Shown: positions 1 to 6,944 of the stretch, piece after piece
How positions within the stretch are numbered: position 1 is the first letter of the stretch
Layout: each line of letters opens with the position of its first letter
Source: Niallia sp. Man26
GTDB lineage: Bacteria; Bacillota; Bacilli; Bacillales; Cytobacillaceae
Direction of reading: 5' to 3'
DNA: 64,000 bases
NCBI RefSeq assembly: GCF_022049065.2
Contig: NZ_CP095744.1
Coordinates: 1,240,001 to 1,304,000, forward strand
Program-made: the position numbers and the translations under genes
The notes under the pieces: model-generated
Seen by the model: the letters and a program-made list of their open reading frames with translations, nothing else
Database searches by the model: none
What the model was told of the DNA's origin: nothing

Positions 1-189
1 TTCTAAATCATCTGAGATAGATTTTGCAAAAATATCAATTAGGTTTTCTCTCCACTTTTTGAGTTCCTTATCAACTTCCATTGAATAATGATTCAAATCT
101 GTGGTGTATCGTTGTACTGCTAAACTGGATTTTTTGTCTATTATTTCTGTAGTTATTTTTTGTACAACAATATTTGTTGAAATACTCAT
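1..189 (-). CDS. Hypothetical protein, N-terminal part only
   Basis: An open frame runs leftwards from ATG at 187-189 to the window edge with no stop, giving the first 63 residues of a longer protein that begins MSISTNIVVQKITTEIIDKK. A GGTGG Shine-Dalgarno lies 8-9 bases upstream, which supports this start. The visible part is charged and soluble, with no signal peptide or membrane segment. I do not recognise the family. It is the leftmost gene of the accessory region. Confidence 0.55.
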   Translation of the reverse strand, partial: MSISTNIVVQKITTEIIDKKSSLAVQRYTTDLNHYSMEVDKELKKWRENLIDIFAKSISDDLE

Positions 190-347
190 TAGAAAACCAC
201 CTTTACTAGTTCATATATAATAATTATATCTCAAAAACCTTATAATCAGAATTCCAATGAATAATTATAGATAGCCTCATCCCGTTCAAACTCTCAACTT
301 CTTAATGAGAGATTTAAAAACTACCATTAACGGGACAGTTTAGTGTT

Positions 348-403
348 AAAACAAAAAACCCTTAACTAAAGGTTAAATTAGGTAGTTAAGGGTTTTTTGT
401 TTT
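348..403. terminator. Bidirectional intrinsic terminator
   Basis: A 20-bp perfect inverted repeat (348-367 with 384-403) is GC-rich near the loop, with A and T tracts on the outer sides, so it can terminate from either side. It ends the minus-strand gene at 409-600. Confidence 0.85.
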
Positions 404-408
404 AATTA

Positions 409-600
409 TTAATTACTCTGCTTGGTGGCTATGTCCGTCACTTTTCCTGATTTTCTCAATATATTAAGTTCATTTATCTTTGCGATTTTTTCTATCTCTT
501 TTAAAAGCGAAGATCTTAGCCATAGAGTGTTTAAAATGGAGACTATTGCCCCAATAACGGTAATCAATATAATTTCTGTTAGCCTTTGTCGTCTGAACAT
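409..600 (-). CDS. Small single-span membrane protein
   Basis: A 63-residue protein on the minus strand. Residues about 8-28 (LTEIILITVIGAIVSILNTL) form one hydrophobic span after a basic MFRRQR start; the rest is charged. A TAGGAG ribosome site lies about 9 bases upstream of the ATG, and a strong terminator follows immediately, so it looks like a complete transcription unit. The opposite-strand frame here lacks these signals. Family not recognised; a small accessory membrane peptide is as far as the evidence goes. Confidence 0.6.
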   Translation of the reverse strand: MFRRQRLTEIILITVIGAIVSILNTLWLRSSLLKEIEKIAKINELNILRKSGKVTDIATKQSN

Positions 601-667
601 GGTTGGTTATCTCCTAGGTTTTTTAATTATGCTTTGTTAAATAACATGAATATATACGCAACAATGG

Positions 668-697
668 AAGGAACATGGCAGTTTAGTGGAAGAAGGT
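668..697 (+). repeat. Cassette-boundary repeat, distal half
   Basis: ACATGGCAGTTTAGTGGAAG resembles the distal half (GGGCAGTTTAGCTGAA) of the repeat found between the cassettes. It precedes the nucleotidyltransferase gene. Confidence 0.45.
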
Positions 698-722
698 TTT
701 GAAAAAATTAGGAGGAAATTCA

Positions 723-800
723 ATGGTTTTGTTGAATCCTAATGGCATGATATCCGTCAATATGCGATTGGGAGTTGTAAAAAATGACTTGGCAGCCTAA
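723..800 (+). CDS. Candidate leader peptide ORF, 25 aa
   Basis: ATG at 723 follows a perfect AGGAGG (710-715 region) and encodes 25 residues, MVLLNPNGMISVNMRLGVVK then NDLAA. It ends at 798-800, overlapping the start of the nucleotidyltransferase gene (784) in another frame. The ribosome site is much better than that of the downstream gene. Short overlapping leaders are known to control some antibiotic-resistance genes by ribosome stalling or coupling. That role here is inference; it could also be an old start region displaced by mutation. Confidence 0.35.
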   Translation: MVLLNPNGMISVNMRLGVVKNDLAA

Positions 801-1539
801 TAAGTTCTCTACTGAAGAAAGATTTGAAGTTGCATATGAAATACTTAATGAGTTACTAAATAAATATAAGAAAAACCTTCTCTCTGTTGCGATAGAAGGA
901 TCTACCGCAAAGGGAATGGATGGACCTGAATCCGACTTAGAATTAAGAGTAGTAATAAATGGGCGAGAGAGCAGTTGGGAAGCTTTTTTTTACAAAGGTA
1001 TGTTTGTTGGCATTAGTTTTAGTACTCTAGAAAAAATGAAATCGAAAGCAAAGAGTATTGATTATGAGTGGCCAGTAAAAAGTGATTCTCTTTTTACAAG
1101 TAAAGTTTTATATGATTCAACAAATCTCTATGAAGAAATAAGGAATACCGCGAAAGAAGCAGAAGAGCAAGCGGACTTTAACATCTTGATTAAAGATGCA
1201 CTTACTGATATGTATGAACATGTTTATAAGGTTTTTGCATTAAAGGATACAGATTCTATACTTGCTGCGCATGAATCAAGACAAGTTGCATATTGGGCGG
1301 TAATGTCCGTTGGTTTAAAAAATAAGCACAGATATTTATCAAGTAGGGCAATGTATAAAGAAAGTTTTGAGTTGGAATGTTTGCCTGAAGAATTTGAACA
1401 GAAAATACGTGGCTTACTATCTTTAAATACGGATGTCCATAGTTTGAAAAATAATGTGGGAGGATTATGGGTTTCTACTCTTAATTGGATTGAAAATATT
1501 AATATAAATCTTGAAAAAACGGAACTTTCCTTTTTATAA
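784..1539 (+). CDS. Kanamycin nucleotidyltransferase (ANT(4')-like) family protein
   Basis: 251 residues, the usual length for ANT(4')/KNTase enzymes (about 253-256), which transfer a nucleotide from NTP to an aminoglycoside hydroxyl. The nucleotidyltransferase signature is present: G39-S40 and D51-L-E53 in GSTAKGMDGPESDLELRV, matching the metal-binding GS-x(10)-D-x-E of KNTase. The alpha-helical second half resembles the KNTase C-terminal domain. GGGAG at 770-774 supports the ATG. It is a diverged relative, so activity on aminoglycosides is inferred and not certain. It is the first plus-strand cassette of the array. Confidence 0.75.
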   Translation: MTWQPNKFSTEERFEVAYEILNELLNKYKKNLLSVAIEGSTAKGMDGPESDLELRVVINGRESSWEAFFYKGMFVGISFSTLEKMKSKAKSIDYEWPVKSDSLFTSKVLYDSTNLYEEIRNTAKEAEEQADFNILIKDALTDMYEHVYKVFALKDTDSILAAHESRQVAYWAVMSVGLKNKHRYLSSRAMYKESFELECLPEEFEQKIRGLLSLNTDVHSLKNNVGGLWVSTLNWIENININLEKTELSFL

Positions 1540-1641
1540 AAGAGGTACTGTATATCAACTTACTTTGATTCTAAGCATCAGGGTATGCATTTTAAATAAC
1601 TTACAAAAGAAACAGTAACATTGTTTAGGGAGTGAGAAAAA

Positions 1642-2361
1642 ATGGATAAACTACTCCAGCAGTTACAAAGTGTCGGTGTTCATTACATTAAAAGTGATCG
1701 TTTAATCATTTTAGAAATTCTGGAGAATAACATTACTCAAGCTTCAGAAATAGATATGCTAATAAACAAGTTTTTAAACCAACTAAAAAGCAGTAAACTG
1801 AAAAAAGTAAAATTTGAGTGTCCTAAAACATTATTAGATAGCTTGAATATTACTAGAACTAAAATGAAAATTGTTGGTGAAAGGGTTATATATACGAGAT
1901 CTTTTACAACCCCACTAGATAATTTGGTACCAAAATTTGAGGTTTGGTCTATTACTGAACATAACTCTATCTCCTTTTTATCTGAAGTAATGGGTAAAAA
2001 TTTTATTGATGCTGAGGAATTTTTGGTAGGAATGAGGACGGAACTTTCAACGCAAGCAGAGAAAATGTATACAGTTTACATAGTAAATAATGAACCAGTT
2101 GGTGTAGTTTTTTCTCATATAGAACCGAATACAGATAAAGAAGGTCGCATTTTTTGGATAGGCATTCATCCGAATTTTATAGGGACAGGGATGGGTAAGA
2201 ACTTACATTCAATAGGATTATACAGATTAAAAAATGATTTTAAAGCAAAATATTATTTAGGAATGACTCAAGTTGATAATATTCCAATGAGAAATATTAT
2301 GATATCAAACGCTTGCGTTCAAAATAAAAATAAAGTAATTTCTTTACAATATTCTATTTAG
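1642..2361 (+). CDS. GNAT-family N-acetyltransferase
   Basis: 239 residues. The second half carries the acetyl-CoA binding motif A of GNAT enzymes, GIHPNFIGTGMGKNLHSIGL (about residues 176-195), preceded by the beta4 strand EPVGVVFSHI. The first 100 residues are an extra domain without recognisable motifs. AGGGAG at 1627-1632 precedes the ATG. The C-terminus (NACVQNKNKVISLQYSI) lacks the usual final GNAT strand, which may mean a small 3' frameshift. Substrate unknown. Confidence 0.7.
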   Translation: MDKLLQQLQSVGVHYIKSDRLIILEILENNITQASEIDMLINKFLNQLKSSKLKKVKFECPKTLLDSLNITRTKMKIVGERVIYTRSFTTPLDNLVPKFEVWSITEHNSISFLSEVMGKNFIDAEEFLVGMRTELSTQAEKMYTVYIVNNEPVGVVFSHIEPNTDKEGRIFWIGIHPNFIGTGMGKNLHSIGLYRLKNDFKAKYYLGMTQVDNIPMRNIMISNACVQNKNKVISLQYSI

Positions 2362-2405
2362 TAATGAGTTGTTCGTTAAAGTATTTAAAGTATGGGGAGG
2401 GGACT

Positions 2406-2903
2406 ATGGAACGAGTTGAATTTTTTGAAAGCAGTCTTTTTAGTTCAGATGTAGAGAAAACTTTACTAGTTCATAAAAAAATCATTAAAGAATATCTTCC
2501 AGAGGCTGATGTTCAGCACGTTGGAAGCACTGCTATACCTAAAAGTTTGACCAAAGGAGATTTGGATATACAAGTACGTGTATCTCCTCAACATTTCTCA
2601 GGGGCAGTTCAGATACTATCATCCTTGTATGAAAGTAACAACGGTAGTGTAAAAACGGAATTTTTTAGAGCTTTTAAAAAGGATTCGACCATTCCTCCTT
2701 TAGGAATTCAATTAACTGTAATTGGCTCTGAATATGATTTCTTTTGGAAATTCAGGGATGTTTTATTACAAAATGAAGCTTATAGAATCGAATATGATAA
2801 CTTAAAGAGAGAGTTTGAAGGAAAAGAGATGGATGAGTATAGAAATCAAAAAAATATTTTTTTCCAAAAACTAATGCAAACTCCTGAATTTAAAAAACTT
2901 TAA
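2406..2903 (+). CDS. GrpB-like (UPF0157) nucleotidyltransferase-fold protein
   Basis: 165 residues. HVGSTAIPKSLTKGDLDIQV matches the GrpB/UPF0157 signature (HxGSTA-P, then a D-x-D pair), a minimal nucleotidyltransferase fold of unknown substrate. The frame is open from 2364, but the ATG at 2406 is chosen because a GGGGAGGGG ribosome site ends four bases before it. It lies directly after the GNAT gene and ends just before two tandem copies of the cassette repeat. Confidence 0.75.
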   Translation: MERVEFFESSLFSSDVEKTLLVHKKIIKEYLPEADVQHVGSTAIPKSLTKGDLDIQVRVSPQHFSGAVQILSSLYESNNGSVKTEFFRAFKKDSTIPPLGIQLTVIGSEYDFFWKFRDVLLQNEAYRIEYDNLKREFEGKEMDEYRNQKNIFFQKLMQTPEFKKL

Positions 2904-2935
2904 ACGTTTATTATTATTTTTTTGCTTCGTCACTA

Positions 2936-3013
2936 ACATGGCAGCATTCCTGTAATAACTGAAGAGAAGCCTTCTTGTGTCACAAACAGGGCAGCATTCC
3001 TGTAATAAGTGAA
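2936..3013 (+). repeat. Two tandem copies of the cassette-boundary repeat
   Basis: Copy 1 (2936 on) and copy 2 (2984 on) both read AACA(T/G)GGCAGCATTCCTG followed by TAATAA-TGAA. The unit is about 48 bases, and the link contains TGTCACAAAC, which is also seen near other copies. The IS110-family element begins directly after copy 2. Confidence 0.8.
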
Positions 3014-3033
3014 AATGCGATTTGAAAGAAAAA

Positions 3034-3104
3034 AGACCTCTTGATAAGATAAATGTGTCCTCAGCTGGCCAGCTAAAAGGGACAAAATATCTACTCGGAG
3101 GTCT
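3034..3104 (+). promoter_or_regulatory. Hairpin that covers the transposase ribosome site
   Basis: AGACCTC (3034-3040) pairs with GAGGTCT (3098-3104), which includes the GGAGG of the transposase. Nested inside are TGTCC (3056-3060) with GGACA (3080-3084) and the palindrome AGCTGGCCAGCT (3063-3074). A transcript entering from outside would fold and hide the ribosome site. This is a known way for IS elements to avoid expression by read-through; applying it here is inference. Confidence 0.55.
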
Positions 3105-3108
3105 CACT

Positions 3109-4404
3109 ATGAATTATAACCAAAATCATAAAATAGCTCAAATCACACCTAAAACTTTAGTAATAGGTATTGATATTGCCAAACATCATCATGTAGCTAG
3201 AGCGCAGGATTATCGTGGAATAGAACTAGGTACTACTTGCTTTTTTGATAATACCCAAGAAGGATTTAAGACATTTATTGATTGGGTTAATCAAATAAAA
3301 GAGTCATGCGAAATGGAGTCTGTCATTACTGGAATGGAGCCTACAGGCCATTATTGGCTTAATTTAGCTCATATTCTAAAGGAGGAACAGATTAAGTTCG
3401 TCACGGTCAATCCTTTACACGTCAAGCACAGTAAGGAGCTAGACGATAACTCTCCAACTAAAAACGATGTAAAAGACGCAAAAGTCATTGCACAACTAGT
3501 CAAAGATGGTAGATACGCCGAACCAACGATACCACAAGGAGTTTTCGCGGAACTGCGTGTGGCTAAAAAATTACGCGATTTATTAAATGTAGACTTACAA
3601 ATTGTGCAGGGACAGGTACACAACTGGATTGATCGATACTTTCCAGAGTTTTTTACCGTTTTTAAAAGTTGGGAAGGGAAGGCAGCTCTTCATTTATTAA
3701 AGCTTGAAGCATTACCGGAAGAATTGGTTAGATATACAGAAGAAGAATTACTTGAATACCTTAGGCAAGCAGTGAAACGTAGTATAGGGATTAAGAAGAT
3801 TCAAGCCTTAAAAGAAGTAGCCAATCGCTCGATTGGCATCCGACAGGGTGCCATGATGGCTAAAATGGAATTAAGAACCTTAATCCAAAAGTATGAACTC
3901 ATTCAAGCCAAGTTCGAAGAGCTTGATCAAACTCTGGATACTCTGCTTCAAGATATTCCAGGCGTTGATCAAATGTTAGAGATAACAGGAATTGGGCGCG
4001 ATACAGTGGCGGGTTTCTTCGCTGAGGTAGGCGATTTGAGTGAATACAATCATCCCCGTCAGATAACCAAACTGGCAGGACTCAGCTTAAAAGAAAATAC
4101 ATCAGGTAAGCATAAAGGGAGGACCAGAATAACTAAACGTGGTCGAAAGAAATTACGAGCATTGTTATTCCGGGCATCTATGATTCTAGTAGCCAAGAAC
4201 AAAGCCTTTAAAGCCTTACATCATTACTACACAACGAGACCTGACAATCCGTTGAAAAAGATGCAGTCTTTAATTGCTTTGTGTAATAAGCTCATCCGTA
4301 TACTCTTCTCTATTGGTAAGAAACAGTTTGTGTTTCAAGAGGAGAAGATGTTGAAGGACATCCCTCATATGCATGCATTTATCCAAGAACCAGTAGCAGC
4401 TTAA
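3109..4404 (+). CDS. IS110-family transposase (DEDD recombinase)
   Basis: 431 residues. The N-terminal RuvC-like DEDD domain shows D22 (VIGIDIAKHHH), E77 (GMEPTGHYW) and D120/D123 (TKNDVKDAKVIAQL). A coiled linker follows, then a C-terminal Transposase_20 domain (GIGRDTVAGFFAEVGD; AGLSLKENTSGKHKG, with the conserved Ser; TKRGRKKLRALLF). The frame is open from 3022, but ATG 3109 has CGGAGG just upstream. All catalytic residues are present, so it may be active. IS110 enzymes are guided by a bridge (seek) RNA from their own noncoding end. Confidence 0.9.
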   Translation: MNYNQNHKIAQITPKTLVIGIDIAKHHHVARAQDYRGIELGTTCFFDNTQEGFKTFIDWVNQIKESCEMESVITGMEPTGHYWLNLAHILKEEQIKFVTVNPLHVKHSKELDDNSPTKNDVKDAKVIAQLVKDGRYAEPTIPQGVFAELRVAKKLRDLLNVDLQIVQGQVHNWIDRYFPEFFTVFKSWEGKAALHLLKLEALPEELVRYTEEELLEYLRQAVKRSIGIKKIQALKEVANRSIGIRQGAMMAKMELRTLIQKYELIQAKFEELDQTLDTLLQDIPGVDQMLEITGIGRDTVAGFFAEVGDLSEYNHPRQITKLAGLSLKENTSGKHKGRTRITKRGRKKLRALLFRASMILVAKNKAFKALHHYYTTRPDNPLKKMQSLIALCNKLIRILFSIGKKQFVFQEEKMLKDIPHMHAFIQEPVAA

Positions 4405-4439
4405 TCTCTATTAAACTAAACTTTTAACAAATAGATTTG

Positions 4440-4640
4440 AACAGATGAACAGACAAAATCAGCATGGGATTAGTCGGCAACGGAACTAACGTAAGGACAT
4501 GATCCTGTAGGGCAGCATGACCGACATCCACCTTATGGAAAGGTTGAACGAAGGAATGTAGGAGCGTAGACTCTGTGAGACTTGGGAGGGTAGACCCCCG
4601 TAAGAGATGTGGACATCCATTGGTGCGTACATACCAATTT
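4440..4640 (+). ncRNA. Candidate bridge/seek RNA of the IS110-family element
   Basis: This noncoding stretch downstream of the transposase is richer in G than its surroundings and can form several local hairpins (AGGACATGATCCT, TGGACATCCA, TGGTGCGTACATACCA, GGGTAGACCCCC). It contains TCCTGTA (4503-4509), AGGGCAGCAT (4509-4518) and CTTATGGAA (4532-4540), words also present in the cassette repeat next to which the element lies. RNA function is inferred from position and family; boundaries are approximate. Confidence 0.45.
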
Positions 4641-4763
4641 ATCCAACTTTTTGAAATAAACCGAAGGTTGGCTGGTTTCTTGTGCTCATTTTTTTCGTAA
4701 ACAGCTTGATTGTGTTCTTTTCTCTATAACTAAATCTGTAAAGTTAAACAAGTTAGGTAGTAA

Positions 4764-4795
4764 TATGGAGAAAAACTGCGTATTTAAGAGATAAG
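4764..4795 (+). repeat. Possible distal half of a cassette repeat
   Basis: ATGGAGAAAAACTGCGTATT then TAAGAGATAAG aligns loosely with ATGG-AGAAAC-GGGCAGTTTAGCTGAATAAG of the full repeats. It would be the right-hand remnant of the repeat interrupted by the IS110-family element. Confidence 0.3.
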
Positions 4796-4824
4796 TGTTT
4801 GTTTATTGAGGGAGTATAGTTTAA

Positions 4825-4959
4825 GTGAGTAGTATCACAAAGTTTAAAGTAAGTGGCTATATGTCTAATAATTCCTATGATTACTGGATTTTCAGGAAAA
4901 AAATAAGAGAGGTCATATGTTTTCCTTGGCTAATAGCGGAATATGTTCTTAAGTGGTAA
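4825..4959 (+). CDS. Small ORF, 44 aa, possible cassette remnant
   Basis: GTG at 4825 follows GAGGGAG with suitable spacing and encodes SSITKFKVSGYMSNNSYDYW, then a basic-hydrophobic tail ending IAEYVLKW. It is not recognised. It may be a short immunity-type gene or the tail of one lost when the IS element entered. Confidence 0.3.
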   Translation: MSSITKFKVSGYMSNNSYDYWIFRKKIREVICFPWLIAEYVLKW

Positions 4960-5002
4960 AATATAAAATGTTTGTAACTATCTTAAAAAGAGTAGGGGTT
5001 TA

Positions 5003-5431
5003 ATGAGAAATAAAACCATCTCAAATTTGAAATACTACGCAGAGGTTGGTAATGGTATTAGTACTGAAAAAATAGAAATGCTTGAGAATATACTAGATGT
5101 ACGTCTACCAAAAAGTTATAAAGAATTTTTAAACAATTTCGGGTATGCTGAGTTATTTGGCCAAACTGTATTTGGATATGAGCCTCCGGATGAAACAACA
5201 ATAATTGTCCATACAGAAGAGTGGTTAGAACGTGGATTAGAAAAAGGTTATGTAGTAATTTCAGATTCACATGAGTTCATTTACTGTCTAAATACAAATG
5301 AAACCAATGATCAACTAGAATGTCCAGTAGTATGTTATCATCCTTATGAATCATTTTTTAGAGTTGATTATTCATCTTTCAATGATTATTTAGATGTTAT
5401 TATAGAGGATGGAATTGACAACATAGACTAA
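5003..5431 (+). CDS. SMI1/KNR4 (SUKH) family immunity-type protein
   Basis: 142 residues. The SUKH core is visible: an early helix (STEKIEMLENILDVRLPKSY), KEFLNNFGYAELFG, then GYVVISDSHEFIYCLN and a final SFNDYLDVIIEDGID. SUKH proteins are common immunity partners of secreted nuclease and other polymorphic toxins, binding and blocking the toxin in the cytoplasm. GTAGGGG precedes the ATG. No toxin lies upstream, so it would be an orphan immunity gene. Confidence 0.8.
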   Translation: MRNKTISNLKYYAEVGNGISTEKIEMLENILDVRLPKSYKEFLNNFGYAELFGQTVFGYEPPDETTIIVHTEEWLERGLEKGYVVISDSHEFIYCLNTNETNDQLECPVVCYHPYESFFRVDYSSFNDYLDVIIEDGIDNID

Positions 5432-5501
5432 ATACGTCTGAATGAACACAGGCAGCTTTTTATAGTTAAAGAACAATAAAATTAGAAGATTGTTATTTTT
5501 T

Positions 5502-5537
5502 GGAGCATTCATCCTGCATGGATGAATGCTCCTTTTT
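5502..5537 (+). terminator. Strong intrinsic terminator
   Basis: A 13-bp GC-containing stem (5502-5514 with 5520-5532) with a 5-base loop is followed by TTTTTATT. It ends the SUKH cassette. Confidence 0.9.
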
Positions 5538-5549
5538 ATTCGTCAACTA

Positions 5550-5572
5550 AATGTCGCAACATTCCTGAATTA
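5550..5572 (+). repeat. Degenerate cassette repeat
   Basis: ATGTCGCAACATTCCTGAAT is a decayed form of the GGCAGCATTCCTGTAA core, again placed between a terminator and the next gene. Confidence 0.4.
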
Positions 5573-5735
5573 TCTTTATTCTTGTCCAGATAAGTGTAGA
5601 CGCTCCAAAAGAAATTTATATAAACGTAGAAAAAGATAATAAGATTGACATGAACTTTTGTTTTTTATTATGAACAATGATGATGTAAATACTAATTCTG
5701 AATTGATTTTAATTTATAAAAGATGGAGTGATATA

Positions 5736-6440
5736 ATGGACTACTGGAGGAATAATACAATTTGGTTTGATGATGTTCCTGATTATCTATATGCAGATAT
5801 AGATTTAAACAACGAAACGGTAAATAAACGGGAACTTGGTAGTGCTAAAATTGAAGAAAAGGAATTGGGGAAAATTAAGTATCTTACGCTTTGGAATTAT
5901 AAAAAAAATAATGTAGGTGTCTTAGACGATGTTCCAGAAGAGCTTATTTATTTAGAAATGAATAAGTCTAATATAGAGAATTTTAAAAGCATAGAGAATT
6001 TTAGAGGGTTAAAACGTTTAGAACTTCATTACTGTACAAAATTACAAAATGATTCTGGTATATCAGCTTTTACTGATACTTTGGAACATTTACATATAAA
6101 TCAATCAAAGAAGTTTACGCCTAATGAGGAACTATTCTCTTTGAAAAACCTTCGTGTTTTATGTTTAAATGCCTGCGGTGATTTACAAAATTTAAATTTC
6201 TTAGAAGAATTTCCTCACTTGATTGACTTTAGGTTTGCAAATACTAATGTATTGGACGGGGATTTAAATCCAATATTAAACCATCCGACAATTAGAACCG
6301 CTGGTTTTCTGAATAAAAAACATTATAATATAAAATCTAATGATTTAAATGAGCGGTTAAATTCTAAAAATGAGGGGAGACCATTTGAAGAAGTTATAAA
6401 AAATAAATATAATGACGAAACATTTAGATATATTTATTAA
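5736..6440 (+). CDS. Leucine-rich-repeat protein, copy 1
   Basis: 234 residues from the ATG at 5736, chosen because AGATGGAGTGATATA gives a clear GGAG site 7 bases upstream. The frame is open further up (ATG 5670, TTG 5658) and may start there, giving up to 260 residues, but no ribosome site is seen for those. The middle holds degenerate LRRs (FRGLKRLELHYCTKLQ; LEHLHINQS; LKNLRVLCLNACGDLQNLNF; FPHLIDFRFANTNV). No signal peptide, so cytoplasmic. Near-identical to the copy at 12444-13148. Its setting suggests an immunity-type role, which is inference. Confidence 0.7.
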   Translation: MDYWRNNTIWFDDVPDYLYADIDLNNETVNKRELGSAKIEEKELGKIKYLTLWNYKKNNVGVLDDVPEELIYLEMNKSNIENFKSIENFRGLKRLELHYCTKLQNDSGISAFTDTLEHLHINQSKKFTPNEELFSLKNLRVLCLNACGDLQNLNFLEEFPHLIDFRFANTNVLDGDLNPILNHPTIRTAGFLNKKHYNIKSNDLNERLNSKNEGRPFEEVIKNKYNDETFRYIY

Positions 6441-6525
6441 TAATAATTAACTCTATTGAATTGTTAGAATGTGTGCTTTCAGACATAATAATTTTTAAAT
6501 AAGTATGGTTAGAATTAAATTCTTG

Positions 6526-6564
6526 AAGATCGTGTTACCTTAACAGGTGACACGATCTTTCTAC
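6526..6564 (+). terminator. Intrinsic terminator
   Basis: A 14-bp stem with one G-T pair (6526-6539 with 6546-6559) is followed by TTTCT. It is repeated exactly at 13234-13272 as part of the 1.08-kb duplication. Confidence 0.8.
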
Positions 6565-6941
6565 TTTCCATGTATACGTATCTGTATAGAAAAGACGTGG
6601 CAGCAAGCAAAAGAGACTTTATTGCTCCTAAACAATATGATAAAAAATATTTTGTTTTATTTGTAGTGTCATAACTCAAGGATTAATGACACAGCATTAC
6701 GGTACTAACGTGGCAGCATTCCTGTAAGAAATGAAAAAACTCTTATGGGAGAAACAGGGCAGTTTAGCTGAATAAGCTTGGATAAAAATCAATTATTTCA
6801 AGATGAAAGAATCTTAGTTAATTAAATCAAATTAAGGCTTAGTGCTTTTTTTATTTAATTCTCTTTAAGTTTTAGAACTACAGGGAGTTTATTGCAAGTT
6901 CATTATATAATAGAACTAAAAACTAACTGTGAGCAGGTGTT
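6565..6941. other. Gene-free spacer
   Basis: No gene seen. It holds ACGTGGCAGCAAGC (about 6596), a further half copy of the repeat core, and then the full cassette repeat at 6708-6776. The HEAT-repeat gene follows. Confidence 0.6.
6708..6776 (+). repeat. Cassette-boundary repeat, full copy
   Basis: The core GTGGCAGCATTCCTGTAAGA is followed by CTTATGGGAGAAACAGGGCA and GTTTAGCTGAATAAGC. It is one of the most complete copies and holds CAGTTTAGCTGA (6760-6771), also found in the IS110 element at 12082-12093. Confidence 0.8.
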
Positions 6942-6944
6942 TTG

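Larger units (their letters stand above)
3015..4680 (+). mobile_element. IS110-family element, IS1111-like layout (ends approximate)
   Basis: One DEDD transposase with about 95 bases of noncoding DNA upstream and about 275 structured bases downstream, before AT-rich DNA resumes. The long downstream segment is the layout of the IS1111 group, whose guide RNA lies 3' of the transposase. Exact ends are not visible, because such elements lack conspicuous terminal repeats. A full cassette repeat lies at the left, and a sequence like its distal half (ATGGAGAAAAACTGCGTATT, 4764-4783) lies at the right. The element therefore seems to sit inside or beside a cassette repeat. Confidence 0.6.
5661..6740 (+). 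repeat. 1.08-kb direct repeat, copy 1
   Basis: This stretch (an LRR gene, its terminator, 150 bases of spacer and a cassette repeat) recurs at 12369-13448. From about 6052 to 6590 the two copies look identical. The 5' part of the gene and the distal spacer differ by scattered substitutions and small indels. Confidence 0.85.
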
